A DNA stretch of 58,813 bases, taken from Paraburkholderia sp. CNPSo 3272 (GTDB lineage: Bacteria > Pseudomonadota > Gammaproteobacteria > Burkholderiales > Burkholderiaceae). Shown in pieces: positions 26,302 to 35,999 of the stretch. The position numbers and the translations under genes were made by a program. The notes beneath the pieces were generated by a model, which was given only the letters and a program-made list of their open reading frames with translations, made no database searches and was not told where the DNA came from. Position 1 is the first letter of the stretch. Every line of letters starts with the position of its first letter. The stretch spans positions 1 through 58,813 of the forward strand of contig NZ_JAMBPQ010000045.1 of the NCBI RefSeq assembly GCF_024206495.1, given 5' to 3'.

Positions 26302-28188
26302 TCACGCCGGTGCGGTGGCGCTACCGGGCTTGACCTCGGTGCCCGCGCTGCCGCCCGACGACGCGTCGCCCGGCGACGGCGTGCTCTTCGGCGAGCGCGG
26401 CGGACGACCGGCCATGATGTCGTTGATCTGGTCGGCGTCGATCGTTTCCCACTCCATGAGTGCCGCGGTCATGGCTTCGACCTTGTCGCGGTTCTCGTCG
26501 AGCAGGCGCTTCGCGAGGTTGTACTGCTCGTCGAGCACTCGGCGGATTTCCGCGTCGACCTTCTGCTGCGTCGCTTCCGAGATCGCGCGCGTGAAGCCCT
26601 TGCCGAACGGGCCGCCGTCGTTGTCGTCGTCGGCGTAGACCATCGGTCCGAGCGCGTCGGTCATACCGAAGCGCGTGACCATGGCGCGGGCCGTTTGCGT
26701 CGCCTTGTTGAAGTCGTCGGAGGCGCCCGTGCTGATCAGGTTCATGAACAGCTCTTCCGCCACACGGCCGCCGAACAGGATAGCCAGACGATCCAGCAGG
26801 TAATCCTTCGAGTACGTTTCGTTGTCGTGCTCGGGCAACTGCCACGTCACGCCCAGCGCGCGGCCGCGCGGGATGATCGTGACCTTGTGCACCGGGTCCG
26901 CCTTCGGCAGCAGCTTCGCGATCACCGCGTGACCCGACTCGTGGTACGCCGTGGCGCGCTTCGCTTCTTCGCGGATCACCGCCGACTTGCGCTCCGGACC
27001 CATGAAGATCTTGTCCTTCGCGTCTTCGAAGTCCTGCATTTCGACGATGCGCTTGCCGCGGCGCGCCGCGAACAGCGCGGCTTCGTTCACGAGGTTCGCG
27101 AGGTCGGCGCCCGAGAAGCCCGGCGTGCCGCGGGCGATCACCGCTGCGTCCACGTCGTTCGCGATCGGCACCTTGCGCAGGTGCACCTTCATGATCTGCT
27201 CGCGGCCGCGGATGTCCGGCAGGCCCACATACACCTGACGGTCGAAACGGCCCGGACGCAGCAGCGCCTTGTCGAGCACGTCCGAACGGTTGGTTGCCGC
27301 GATCACGATGACGCCCGAGTTCGCCTCGAAGCCGTCCATCTCGACCAGCATCTGGTTCAGCGTCTGTTCGCGCTCGTCGTTGCCGCCGCCCATGCCGGCG
27401 CCACGATGGCGGCCGACCGCGTCGATTTCGTCGATGAACACGATACACGGTGCATGCTTCTTGGCCTGCTCGAACATGTCGCGCACGCGGGCCGCGCCCA
27501 CGCCGACGAACATTTCGACGAAGTCCGAACCCGAAATACTGAAGAACGGAACCTTCGCTTCGCCGGCAATGGCGCGCGCAAGCAGCGTCTTACCCGTGCC
27601 CGGAGGGCCGACCAGCAGCACGCCGCGCGGGATACGCCCACCCAGTTTCTGGAATTTTTGCGGATCGCGCAGGAAGTCGACGAGTTCGGACACTTCTTCC
27701 TTCGCTTCGTCGCAGCCCGCGACGTCGGAGAAGTTGACTGCGTTGTTGTTCTCGTCGATCAAGCGGGCGCGCGATTTACCAAAGGAAAACGCCCCGCCTT
27801 TGCCGCCCCCCTGCATCTGTCTCATCATGTAGAACCAGAACACGATGATGAGTATGGTCGGCCCGAGGTAGTACAGCGCGGAAACGAGCGCGTTCGGCTC
27901 TTCGTCGGCCTTGCCGCTCACCTGCACGCCATATTTCATCAGGTCGCCGACCATCCAGATGTCGCCTGGGGAGACGATCTGGTATTTCTGGCCATCAGCC
28001 GGAGTGACCGTGAGGTTCCGCCCCTGCACCACGACAGTCTTGACCTTGCCGTTCTTCGCGTCGTCCATGAACTGCGAATAGGAAACGCCTTCCTGGACAC
28101 GGGGCTTGTCGAACTGCTTGAACACCGTAAACAGCACCAGTGCGATTACCAGCCACACTGCTGCCTTCGAAAACATGTTGTTGTTCAA
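26302..28188 (-). CDS. ftsH: ATP-dependent zinc metalloprotease FtsH
   Basis: This 628-aa membrane protease has an N-terminal transmembrane helix (AAVWLVIALVLFTVF), a periplasmic domain and a second helix near residue 105. The AAA module has Walker A GPPGTGKT at about 194-201 and Walker B IVFIDEIDA, and the zinc site HESGH is at about 416. A Gly/Ser/Pro-rich tail ends the protein. It degrades misfolded membrane proteins, LpxC and sigma-32. It is downstream of rlmE on the same strand, as in E. coli. Confidence 0.98.
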   Translation of the reverse strand: MNNNMFSKAAVWLVIALVLFTVFKQFDKPRVQEGVSYSQFMDDAKNGKVKTVVVQGRNLTVTPADGQKYQIVSPGDIWMVGDLMKYGVQVSGKADEEPNALVSALYYLGPTILIIVFWFYMMRQMQGGGKGGAFSFGKSRARLIDENNNAVNFSDVAGCDEAKEEVSELVDFLRDPQKFQKLGGRIPRGVLLVGPPGTGKTLLARAIAGEAKVPFFSISGSDFVEMFVGVGAARVRDMFEQAKKHAPCIVFIDEIDAVGRHRGAGMGGGNDEREQTLNQMLVEMDGFEANSGVIVIAATNRSDVLDKALLRPGRFDRQVYVGLPDIRGREQIMKVHLRKVPIANDVDAAVIARGTPGFSGADLANLVNEAALFAARRGKRIVEMQDFEDAKDKIFMGPERKSAVIREEAKRATAYHESGHAVIAKLLPKADPVHKVTIIPRGRALGVTWQLPEHDNETYSKDYLLDRLAILFGGRVAEELFMNLISTGASDDFNKATQTARAMVTRFGMTDALGPMVYADDDNDGGPFGKGFTRAISEATQQKVDAEIRRVLDEQYNLAKRLLDENRDKVEAMTAALMEWETIDADQINDIMAGRPPRSPKSTPSPGDASSGGSAGTEVKPGSATAPA

Positions 28189-28386
28189 AGCACCACTCCT
28201 TCACTCATAGATGGGCGCCTACATTTGCCTTGCGACTGCGACACCACCAAAGCATTCTAATCCAGTACACGGACCCCTGCCATAACGTTTCGCTACCGCA
28301 GGAATAGCCCGAGCGCCTTGTCCTGACCGCCTCTTGCGGTCGTTTTGCGACCAGATTGCGCCTTTTATCCGGCAATCATGCCCCGT

Positions 28387-29049
28387 TTAACACGGGCGCT
28401 TCAGATGTTTACCCAATATAAACGTTTCGGACGATTTATCACGCGAAGCCTTCGGTTTGCGCGCCGCCACGACCTTGAACTGCTGCTTGAACTTCTCGAC
28501 GATCTGGCTGTAACCGCTGCCGTGGAAGCATTTGACCAAGAGGGCTCCATCGGCTTTTAGATGATTCTGCGAAAACTCGAGCGCGAGGTCGCACACGTGC
28601 TCGATACGCGCCGCGTCGGCCGACGCGACCCCCGAGAGATTGGGCGCCATGTCCGAAATTACAAGGTCGACCGGGCGGCCGCCCACCAATTCTTCCAGTT
28701 GCGCGAGCACTTCGTCCTCGCGGAAGTCGCCCTGCAGGAACTGCACGTCGGAGATGGGTTCCATAGGCAGGAGGTCGAGCGCGATGATCGTGCCGTCGAT
28801 CCCACCCTGCCGCTCTTCGTCGCGCTTCGTGCCCTGCGCGAGCTTGTTGCGGGCGTACTGGCTCCAGCTGCCGGGCGCCGCGCCCAGGTCCACGATCACC
28901 ATGCCCGGGCGGATCAGCTTGTCCTGCTCGTCGATTTCCTTCAGCTTGTAGGCAGCGCGGGCACGATAGCCCTCCCGCTGCGCCATTTTCACGTACGGAT
29001 CGTTGATATGGTCGTGCAGCCACGACTGGTTGAAGCGATTTTTTGCCAT
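28387..29049 (-). CDS. rlmE: 23S rRNA 2'-O-ribose methyltransferase RlmE (FtsJ/RrmJ)
   Basis: This 220-aa SAM enzyme has motif I VDLGAAPGSWSQ and the K-D-K-E catalytic residues in RARAAYKLKEID, DLVISDMAPN, LLVKCFHG and SSETFIL. It methylates U2552 of 23S rRNA during late 50S assembly and is heat-shock controlled in E. coli. The ATG at 29049 gives the canonical MAKNRFNQSWL start; the ribosome-binding site is weak. It is divergent from the yhbY gene, another ribosome-assembly factor. Confidence 0.96.
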   Translation of the reverse strand: MAKNRFNQSWLHDHINDPYVKMAQREGYRARAAYKLKEIDEQDKLIRPGMVIVDLGAAPGSWSQYARNKLAQGTKRDEERQGGIDGTIIALDLLPMEPISDVQFLQGDFREDEVLAQLEELVGGRPVDLVISDMAPNLSGVASADAARIEHVCDLALEFSQNHLKADGALLVKCFHGSGYSQIVEKFKQQFKVVAARKPKASRDKSSETFILGKHLKRPC

Positions 29050-29323
29050 TAAGGATGAACTCTTGCTGCGTGATTCCGCGCTTTTAGCGGATAATACGCG
29101 TTTTATTCGTGCGGCCGTCGCGGCCCGCCTGGCCGGATGTTCGTTGCTCCGCCGGCGTTTTTGGCCCGCGCCCTGCCGTTCCCCACGGTTTTCCGTTGTT
29201 CCGACGCGCTTTGCCCGCTGGCGGCCCGCTTTTCGCGGACCGCAATCCACGTCTGCCCAGGTTCTCAATTCACGCCTGTCGACCCGCGCGGCGCCGTCAT
29301 TTTAGTCGAGTCTGCCACATCCC

Positions 29324-29869
29324 ATGCCCGCCCTCACTCTTTCCGCCGAACAGCGCTCCGAACTGCGCTCCCAGGCTCACGCGCTCAAACCGGTCGTGCT
29401 CATCGGCGCCGAGGGATTGACCGACGCCGTCCTCAAGGAAATCAAGGTTCACCTTAGCGCGCACCACCTCATCAAGGTGCGCGTGTTCGGCGACGAGCGC
29501 GAAGAGCGCCTCGCGATCTACGAAGAGATCTGCGATCGCCTGAGCGCCGCCCCGATCCAGCACATCGGCAAGCTGCTCGTCATCTACAAGCCCGAGGAAG
29601 CCAAGGCGAAGGACACGACCGCGCGCGCCGGCGCCCGCGGCACCGTGTCGCGCCCGGCCGGCGACGTGCCGAGCGCGCGTGAAGCGGGCAAGCGTGGCGC
29701 CGCGCCGCGCACCGTCAAGGTCGTCAAGGCGAGCGACAACCCCCTGCGCAAGCCGAAGGCGCAAAAGGTGACGGTCAAGGGCAACGAGCGCGTCACGCAA
29801 GGCGGCAACATCAAGCGCGCCAAGAAGCGCCAAACCAGTTCCAAGCGGGCCCACCAGGGTTCGAAGTAA
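29324..29869 (+). CDS. YhbY-type CRM-domain RNA-binding protein
   Basis: This 181-aa protein has a CRM/YhbY domain in residues 1-95 with the conserved ALKPVVLIGAEGLTDAVLKE and GxxG-type loop region. A long Lys/Arg-rich disordered tail follows (NPLRKPKAQKV, RAKKRQTSSKRAHQ). YhbY associates with pre-50S ribosomes; the basic tail, absent in E. coli YhbY (about 97 aa), probably adds RNA contacts. It is divergent from rlmE, the usual arrangement in proteobacteria. Confidence 0.92.
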   Translation: MPALTLSAEQRSELRSQAHALKPVVLIGAEGLTDAVLKEIKVHLSAHHLIKVRVFGDEREERLAIYEEICDRLSAAPIQHIGKLLVIYKPEEAKAKDTTARAGARGTVSRPAGDVPSAREAGKRGAAPRTVKVVKASDNPLRKPKAQKVTVKGNERVTQGGNIKRAKKRQTSSKRAHQGSK

Positions 29870-29871
29870 AT

Positions 29872-29899
29872 AGCGCGGCCTTCGAGCCGCGCTTTTTTT
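29872..29899 (+). terminator. Rho-independent terminator of the yhbY-type gene
   Basis: AGCGCGGC/GCCGCGCT with a CTTCGA loop is followed by T7, two bases after the stop codon. Confidence 0.93.
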
Positions 29900-29924
29900 C
29901 GCCTGAACCGGCCTCAGGACCCGT

Positions 29925-30461
29925 TCAGCGCGGAGCGGCTTCCATGCGCTGCGCCGGCGTGCCGCGTGCCGACGGCAGCAGCCAGACGAGCCACGCACCC
30001 AGCAGGCTCTGCACGAGATAGAACAGGCTCGACACGCCGTGCAGCAAGCCGAAGCGGCTCGCATACGGCGAACTGGCCACGTCCATGCCCGCGCTCATCG
30101 CCTGAACGCGCAACGCGTTCATGAACGGCTGCAGCGCGAAATAGCCGATCAGCACGCACAGCAGCATGACGGCCAGAATCCAGCGCAGCCGGCGATAGCC
30201 CAACGCGCCGCGGCGCACGAGCACGCTCGAGAGCCCGAGCAGCAGCACGCCGCACACCGCGCCGATCAGGCCTTCGAGGCGAAACAGCTGCGCGGCGAGT
30301 TCGCCCGCCACCGCCCTTTCGAGCGACGCGAACAGGACGGGCGCGACTGCATAGCCGATGGTCAGCTGGCTGCCGACCCACAGCATGGCCAGCAGCCCGA
30401 AGAGCCGGTGCGGAACGAGCGAAACAGGAGTGGCGGAACCCACGTGGCTTGCAGTACTCAC
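29925..30461 (-). CDS. DUF4149 membrane protein
   Basis: This 178-aa protein has four hydrophobic segments (about residues 20-40, 63-82, 90-110 and 142-164), consistent with a four-helix inner-membrane protein of the DUF4149 family (TMEM205-like fold). Its function is unknown. It follows greA with 12 bp between them on the same strand, the common betaproteobacterial order, suggesting co-transcription. Confidence 0.85.
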   Translation of the reverse strand: MSTASHVGSATPVSLVPHRLFGLLAMLWVGSQLTIGYAVAPVLFASLERAVAGELAAQLFRLEGLIGAVCGVLLLGLSSVLVRRGALGYRRLRWILAVMLLCVLIGYFALQPFMNALRVQAMSAGMDVASSPYASRFGLLHGVSSLFYLVQSLLGAWLVWLLPSARGTPAQRMEAAPR

Positions 30462-30473
30462 GTCGACGCGCCC

Positions 30474-30950
30474 TCAGACGTAGCGAACCTCGATAACTTC
30501 GTATTCGCGCACGCCGCTGGGGGCCTGCACCTGGGCGACATCGCCTTCGGACTTGCCGATCAGCGCGCGCGCGATGGGCGAACTGACCGAGATCAGGCCG
30601 TGCTCGAGGTCGGCTTCGTCGTCGCCGACGATCTGGTAGGTCACGGTCTTGCCCGAATCGAGGTCTTCGAGATCCACGGTCGAGCCGAACACCACGCGGC
30701 CGTCCGCTTCGAGCGTGGCCGGGTCGATGATCTGCGCGGCCGCCAGCTTCGACTCGATCTCGGCGATACGGCCTTCGATGAAGCCCTGCTTTTCCTTTGC
30801 GGCGTCGTATTCCGCGTTTTCCGACAGATCGCCCTGCGCGCGCGCTTCCGCGATCGAATTGATGACCGCCGGACGCTCGACGGACTTGAGGCGCTGCAAC
30901 TCTCCGCGGAGTTGGTCTGCACCGCGCTTGGTCAAGGGAATCGTGCTCAT
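30474..30950 (-). CDS. greA: Transcription elongation factor GreA
   Basis: This 158-aa factor has an N-terminal coiled coil with the acidic tip residues DLSENAEYDAAKE, which reach the polymerase active centre, and a C-terminal FKBP-like domain (SPIARALIGKSEGD). It stimulates RNA cleavage by backtracked RNA polymerase. The ATG at 30950 gives the standard MSTIPLTKRGA start. The upstream 219 bp hold a large structured element ending in U7, and a GGCCC/GGGCC hairpin at 30964-30977 sits close to the start codon. Confidence 0.97.
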   Translation of the reverse strand: MSTIPLTKRGADQLRGELQRLKSVERPAVINSIAEARAQGDLSENAEYDAAKEKQGFIEGRIAEIESKLAAAQIIDPATLEADGRVVFGSTVDLEDLDSGKTVTYQIVGDDEADLEHGLISVSSPIARALIGKSEGDVAQVQAPSGVREYEVIEVRYV

Positions 30951-31023
30951 AAACAACTCGTACGGCCCAAAAGGGCCTAAAGGAGGCCGCGCCACGCACG
31001 CTCGTCGCGCACGTCGCGGCCAT

Positions 31024-31114
31024 AAAAAAATTCCGCGGTTAAGTGCATCCCGCGAGGGCGGCTGCGCGGTCTGGCGCAGCCTGAAAACCCTGTGGGGACG
31101 CCGCTTAACCGCGG
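31024..31114 (-). ncRNA. Structured RNA element ending in U7 between carB and greA
   Basis: In minus-strand RNA, CCGCGGUUAAG (31114-31104) pairs perfectly with CUUAACCGCGG (31043-31033), enclosing a strong GGCUGCGC/GCGCAGCC hairpin and two short CCC/GGG hairpins. The closing stem is followed by AAUUUUUUU. It can be a complex carB terminator, a greA-leader attenuator, or both. No small-RNA family is recognised. Confidence 0.6.
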
Positions 31115-31168
31115 CACATTCAGCTTTTTTAGCCTGCCTCGTCGAGCGTTAGACAGACAATTGAAGCC

Positions 31169-34100
31169 TTAGTTTAGGCGAGCATGGAGGCCTTGTAAAT
31201 CATAGACTTCCAGGTTCTTCAGGTAGCGCAGACCCTCGACGGCCGCGCGTGCGCCCGACATCGTCGTGTAGTAGGTGACCTTGTTGGCCTGCGCACTCAT
31301 GCGGATCGAACGCGAATCCGCGATCGCCGAGCGGGTCTCGTCGACGGTCGTGAAGACGAGCGAAATCTCGCCATTCTTGATCATGTCGACGATGTGGGGA
31401 CGGCCGTCCTTCACCTTGTTCACGACCTTCACCGGCACGCCGGCCGCCTCGATCGCGGCAGCCGTGCCGCGCGTGGCGACGATCGGGTAGCCGAGTTCGT
31501 GCAGCATACGTGCGACTTCGACAGCCTTGGGCTTGTCGGCGTCCATCACGGTGATGAAGACGGTGCCCGACTCCGGCAGGCGCGAGCCCGCTGCGAGCTG
31601 CGACTTGAAGAGCGCTTCGCCGAAGGTCTTGCCCACGCCCATCACTTCGCCCGTGGAACGCATTTCCGGTCCGAGCACCGGGTCGACGGTCGGGAACTTG
31701 ATGAACGGGAACACCGCTTCCTTCACGCTGAAGTACGGCGGCACGACTTCCTTCGTCACGCCCTGCTGCGCCAGCTTCTGGCCGACCATCGCGCGCGCCG
31801 CGATCTTCGCGAGCGGCAGGCTGGTCGCCTTCGAAACGTACGGCACGGTACGCGAAGCGCGCGGGTTCACTTCCAGCACGTAGATGATGTCCTTCTTCGA
31901 GCCATCGTCCTGCGGCACTTGCTGGATTGCGAACTGCACGTTCATCAGGCCGACCACGTTCAGTGCCTTGGCCATCGCGGCCGTTTGACGCTTGAGTTCG
32001 GCAACCGTTTCCTGCGACAGCGAGTACGGCGGCAGCGAGCAGGCCGAGTCGCCCGAATGCACGCCTGCCTGTTCGATGTGTTCCATCACGCCGCCGATGA
32101 ACACGTCTGTGCCATCGGAGATGCAGTCCACATCGCATTCGATCGCGTCGTTCAGGAAGCGGTCGAGCAGCACCGGCGAGTCGTTCGACACCTTCACGGC
32201 CTCGCGCATGTAGCGCTCGAGGTCGCGCGGCTCGTGGACGATTTCCATGGCGCGGCCGCCCAGCACGTACGACGGACGCACGACGAGCGGGTAGCCGATT
32301 TCGTCGGCGAGCTTGAGCGCTTCGTCTTCGGCGCGCGCCGTGCGGTTCGGCGGCTGGCGCAGCTTCAGGTCCTGCAGCAGCTTCTGGAAGCGCTCGCGGT
32401 CTTCCGCGGCGTCGATCATGTCCGGCGACGTGCCGACGATGGGCACGCCGTTCGCCTCGAGGTCGAGCGCGAGCTTCAGCGGCGTCTGGCCGCCGTACTG
32501 CACGATCACGCCAACCGGCTTCTCCAGGTCCACGACTTCGAGCACGTCTTCGAGCGTGAGCGGCTCGAAATACAGCCGGTCGGACGTGTCGTAGTCGGTC
32601 GAAACGGTCTCGGGGTTGCAGTTGACCATGATCGTTTCGTAGCCGTCTTCGCGCATGGCGAGCGCGGCGTGCACGCAGCAGTAGTCGAACTCGATACCCT
32701 GGCCGATCCGGTTCGGGCCGCCGCCCAGCACCATGATCTTCTTGTTGGCGGTCGGGTTGGCCTCGCACTCTTCCTCATAGGTCGAGTACATGTAGGCGGT
32801 CTTCGTCGCGAACTCGGCCGCGCAGGTGTCAACGCGCTTGTAGACCGGGCGCACGTTCAGCTCGATACGACGGCGGCGCACGTCCGTGGCGTTGCTGCCG
32901 AGCAGCTTCGCCAGACGGCGATCCGAGAAACCGCTTTGCTTGAGGTAACGCAGCTCGTCCTTCGAGAGACTTTCGAGCGTGCGGCCCTTGCAGGCCTCTT
33001 CCTTCTTGACGATCTCTTCGATCTGCGCCAGGAACCACGGGTCGATCGCGGTTTCCTCGAAGATCTCTTCGCGCGTCATGCCCACGCGGAACGCGTCGCC
33101 CACGTACCAGATGCGGTCCGGACCGGCTTCGCCGATCTCGCGGATGATCTCGTCGCGGCTCGTGGTCTTGTCGTCCAGACCGTCCACGCCGACTTCGAGG
33201 CCGCGCAGCGCCTTCTGGAACGACTCCTGGAACGTACGGCCGATCGCCATGACTTCGCCCACCGACTTCATCTGCGTGGTCAGGCGCGGGTCGGCTTCGC
33301 GGAACTTCTCGAACGCGAAACGCGGAATCTTCGTGACGACGTAGTCGATAGTCGGCTCGAACGAAGCCGGCGTCTGGCCGCCCGTGATTTCGTTCTTGAG
33401 CTCGTCGAGCGTGTAGCCCACGGCCAGCTTGGCCGCGACCTTGGCGATCGGGAAGCCCGTGGCCTTCGAAGCCAGCGCCGACGAACGCGACACGCGCGGG
33501 TTCATCTCGATCACGATCATGCGGCCCGTGCGCGGGTCGATCGAGAACTGGACGTTCGAGCCGCCCGTATCCACGCCGATCTCGCGCAGCACCGCCAGCG
33601 AGGCGTCGCGCAGGATCTGGTATTCCTTGTCAGTGAGCGTTTGCGCCGGCGCGACCGTGATCGAGTCGCCGGTGTGGATGCCCATCGGGTCGAGGTTTTC
33701 GATCGAGCAGACGATGATGCAGTTATCCGCCTTGTCGCGGACCACTTCCATCTCGTACTCCTTCCAGCCGAGCAGCGACTCTTCGATCAGCAGTTCGCGC
33801 GTGGGCGAGAGGTCGAGGCCGCGCTTGCAGATCTCTTCGAACTCTTCACGGTTGTAGGCAATGCCGCCGCCGGAACCGCCGAGGGTGAACGACGGACGGA
33901 TCACGACGGGGTAGCCGCCCGAGCCGGTGACTTCGGCGATTTCGCCTTGCACCTTGATCGCCTCTTCCATCGAGTGCGCGACGCCCGACTTCGCCGAACC
34001 AAGGCCGATCTTCGTCATCGCGTCCTTGAACTTCTGGCGGTCTTCGGCCTTGTCGATGGCTTCCGGCGAAGCGCCGATCAGCTCGACGTCGTACTTCTTC

Positions 34101-34423
34101 AGCACGCCGTGGTGGTGAAGGTCGAGCGCGCAGTTCAGCGCGGTCTGGCCGCCCATCGTCGGCAGGATCGCGTCGGGGCGCTCCTTCTCGATGATGCGCT
34201 CCACCACTTCCCACGTGATCGGCTCGATGTAGGTGACGTCGGCCGTGTTCGGGTCGGTCATGATCGTCGCCGGATTGCTGTTGACGAGGATGACCTTGTA
34301 GCCTTCCTCACGCAGCGCCTTGCATGCCTGCGCGCCCGAATAATCGAACTCGCACGCCTGGCCGATGATGATCGGACCCGCGCCGATGATGAGAATGCTC
34401 TTGATGTCTGTCCGCTTGGGCAT
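31169..34423 (-). CDS. carB: Carbamoyl-phosphate synthase large subunit
   Basis: This 1084-aa protein has the duplicated synthetase halves, each with an ATP-grasp fold (GSGGGIAYNREEF and GGRAMEIVHEP regions), repeated GAGPIIIGQACEFDYSG and GGGPNRIGQGIEFDYCC motifs, an oligomerisation domain and a C-terminal MGS-like allosteric domain. It makes carbamoyl phosphate for arginine and pyrimidine synthesis using ammonia from CarA. A 141-bp gap separates it from carA, longer than in many operons, with no extra gene seen in it. Confidence 0.98.
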   Translation of the reverse strand: MPKRTDIKSILIIGAGPIIIGQACEFDYSGAQACKALREEGYKVILVNSNPATIMTDPNTADVTYIEPITWEVVERIIEKERPDAILPTMGGQTALNCALDLHHHGVLKKYDVELIGASPEAIDKAEDRQKFKDAMTKIGLGSAKSGVAHSMEEAIKVQGEIAEVTGSGGYPVVIRPSFTLGGSGGGIAYNREEFEEICKRGLDLSPTRELLIEESLLGWKEYEMEVVRDKADNCIIVCSIENLDPMGIHTGDSITVAPAQTLTDKEYQILRDASLAVLREIGVDTGGSNVQFSIDPRTGRMIVIEMNPRVSRSSALASKATGFPIAKVAAKLAVGYTLDELKNEITGGQTPASFEPTIDYVVTKIPRFAFEKFREADPRLTTQMKSVGEVMAIGRTFQESFQKALRGLEVGVDGLDDKTTSRDEIIREIGEAGPDRIWYVGDAFRVGMTREEIFEETAIDPWFLAQIEEIVKKEEACKGRTLESLSKDELRYLKQSGFSDRRLAKLLGSNATDVRRRRIELNVRPVYKRVDTCAAEFATKTAYMYSTYEEECEANPTANKKIMVLGGGPNRIGQGIEFDYCCVHAALAMREDGYETIMVNCNPETVSTDYDTSDRLYFEPLTLEDVLEVVDLEKPVGVIVQYGGQTPLKLALDLEANGVPIVGTSPDMIDAAEDRERFQKLLQDLKLRQPPNRTARAEDEALKLADEIGYPLVVRPSYVLGGRAMEIVHEPRDLERYMREAVKVSNDSPVLLDRFLNDAIECDVDCISDGTDVFIGGVMEHIEQAGVHSGDSACSLPPYSLSQETVAELKRQTAAMAKALNVVGLMNVQFAIQQVPQDDGSKKDIIYVLEVNPRASRTVPYVSKATSLPLAKIAARAMVGQKLAQQGVTKEVVPPYFSVKEAVFPFIKFPTVDPVLGPEMRSTGEVMGVGKTFGEALFKSQLAAGSRLPESGTVFITVMDADKPKAVEVARMLHELGYPIVATRGTAAAIEAAGVPVKVVNKVKDGRPHIVDMIKNGEISLVFTTVDETRSAIADSRSIRMSAQANKVTYYTTMSGARAAVEGLRYLKNLEVYDLQGLHARLN

Positions 34424-34564
34424 AACGCTCTCGCTAAATATTCCTGTGTCTTTTACGTCTGGCGGCTCGCGGGTGACTCAGCTTGCCGCCCTGGTGCGCG
34501 CGTGGGCCGTTCTTCAAACCGGCTCGCTGCGCACCCTGCTTCTCTCTTGCGCTCGATACGGCGC

Positions 34565-35704
34565 TTACGCCGCCTTCGCCTTGTCCATCAGCGCCGTGAA
34601 GCGGTCGAACAGATAGCCGATGTCCTGCGGACCCGGCGATGCTTCCGGGTGGCCCTGGAAGCAGAACGCGGGCTTGTCGGTCAGCTCGAAGCCTTGCAGC
34701 GTGCCGTCGAACAGCGAAACGTGCGTGACGCGCGTGTTCGCGGGGAGCGTCGCGGCGTCCACCGCGAAGCCGTGGTTCTGCGACGTGATGACGACGCGAC
34801 CGTCGCCGAGATCCTTCACCGGATGGTTCGCGCCGTGGTGGCCCGTCTTCATCTTCATGGTCTTCGCGCCCACGGCGAGGCCCATGATCTGGTGGCCAAG
34901 GCAGATGCCGAAGGTCGGGATGCCGCGCTCGATGAAGGCTTGCGTCGCCTTGATCGCGTAGTCGCACGGTTGCGGGTCGCCGGGGCCGTTAGAGAGGAAC
35001 ACGCCGTCCGGGTTCAGCGCGAAGGCGTCTTCAGCCGTGGCTTGTGCCGGCAGCACCGTGACGTCGCAGCCGCGCTCGGCCAGCATGCGCAGGATGTTCT
35101 GCTTCACGCCGTAGTCGAACGCCACGACCTTGTACTTCGGCGCCGATTGCGTGCGGTAGCCTTCGCCCAGGCGCCATTCCGTGGTGTTCCACTGATACGG
35201 CTTGCCGGTCGACACGACCTTGGCGAGGTCCATGCCTGCGAGGCCCGGGAACGAGCGCGCGAGTTCGATGGCCTTCGCCTCGTCGTCGGAGCCTGCGAGG
35301 ATCGCGCCATTTTGCGCGCCCTTGTCGCGCAGGATACGCGTGAGCTTGCGCGTATCGATGCCGGCGATGGCGACTACGCCTTCGTCCTTCAGATATTGGC
35401 CGAGCGTGCGTTCCATGCGGAAGTTCGAGGCGAGCACGGGCAGGTCGCGGATGATCAGACCGGCGGCATGGACTTTCGTGGCTTCGACGTCTTCGGCGTT
35501 GACGCCGACGTTGCCGATATGCGGATACGTGAGGGTGACGATCTGGCGAGCGTAGCTCGGGTCGGTCAGGATTTCCTGATAACCGGTGATAGCCGTGTTG
35601 AACACGACTTCACCGATCGAATGACCCGGCGCGCCGATCGAGTAACCACGAAAGACCGTGCCGTCGGCGAGCGCGAGCAGAGCGGGAGAGAATGACGGCA
35701 ACAC
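34565..35704 (-). CDS. carA: Carbamoyl-phosphate synthase small subunit
   Basis: This 379-aa protein has an N-terminal CPSase-specific domain and a C-terminal class I glutamine amidotransferase with nucleophile Cys in FGICLGHQIMGL and the His-Glu pair in FQGHPEASPGP. It starts at a GTG (35704) behind AAGGAG. It supplies ammonia to CarB. A promoter about 290 bp upstream implies a long untranslated leader. Confidence 0.97.
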   Translation of the reverse strand: MLPSFSPALLALADGTVFRGYSIGAPGHSIGEVVFNTAITGYQEILTDPSYARQIVTLTYPHIGNVGVNAEDVEATKVHAAGLIIRDLPVLASNFRMERTLGQYLKDEGVVAIAGIDTRKLTRILRDKGAQNGAILAGSDDEAKAIELARSFPGLAGMDLAKVVSTGKPYQWNTTEWRLGEGYRTQSAPKYKVVAFDYGVKQNILRMLAERGCDVTVLPAQATAEDAFALNPDGVFLSNGPGDPQPCDYAIKATQAFIERGIPTFGICLGHQIMGLAVGAKTMKMKTGHHGANHPVKDLGDGRVVITSQNHGFAVDAATLPANTRVTHVSLFDGTLQGFELTDKPAFCFQGHPEASPGPQDIGYLFDRFTALMDKAKAA

Positions 35705-35993
35705 GGGAGACTCCTTGGGGGAGCACCCTGTGCCGACCTGTTATCCGACGTTGCGATCTTGCGACCTGGGAGCGGCTGCGGCGTCGGCATCCTTTTCTGT
35801 GAGGATCAGGATGCGCGCGCGGCTCGCTCGCTTGCGCGACCTCTTCGTGCAGTCGACCGTGTGGCGCCGGGCCACGAGCGCGCGGTTGTGACGCAGGATC
35901 GGGCGGCAGCCGGCCAGTTGACGATGAAGCGCGGGCGGCGGATGAACGGATGGGAGGAGGTAGGCGCTAGGGTGCGGGTTGATAAGCTCAAAC
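35705..35993 (-). other. Long carAB leader
   Basis: About 290 nt separate the likely transcription start from the carA GTG. I see no classical leader peptide followed by a terminator and no recognisable riboswitch. A frame starting at 35790 overlaps the carA start but has no convincing ribosome-binding site or family. Confidence 0.45.
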
Positions 35994-35999
35994 CTTGAA

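Noticed and set aside
34424..34564. A small gene between carA and carB
   Set aside because: Frames there are short and overlap the carA end; no ribosome-binding site or family features are seen.
31394..35695. A 1433-codon open frame on the plus strand opposite carB and carA
   Set aside because: High GC with strong third-position bias keeps the opposite frame open. The product has no family features, and the minus strand holds the intact, well-conserved CarB and CarA.
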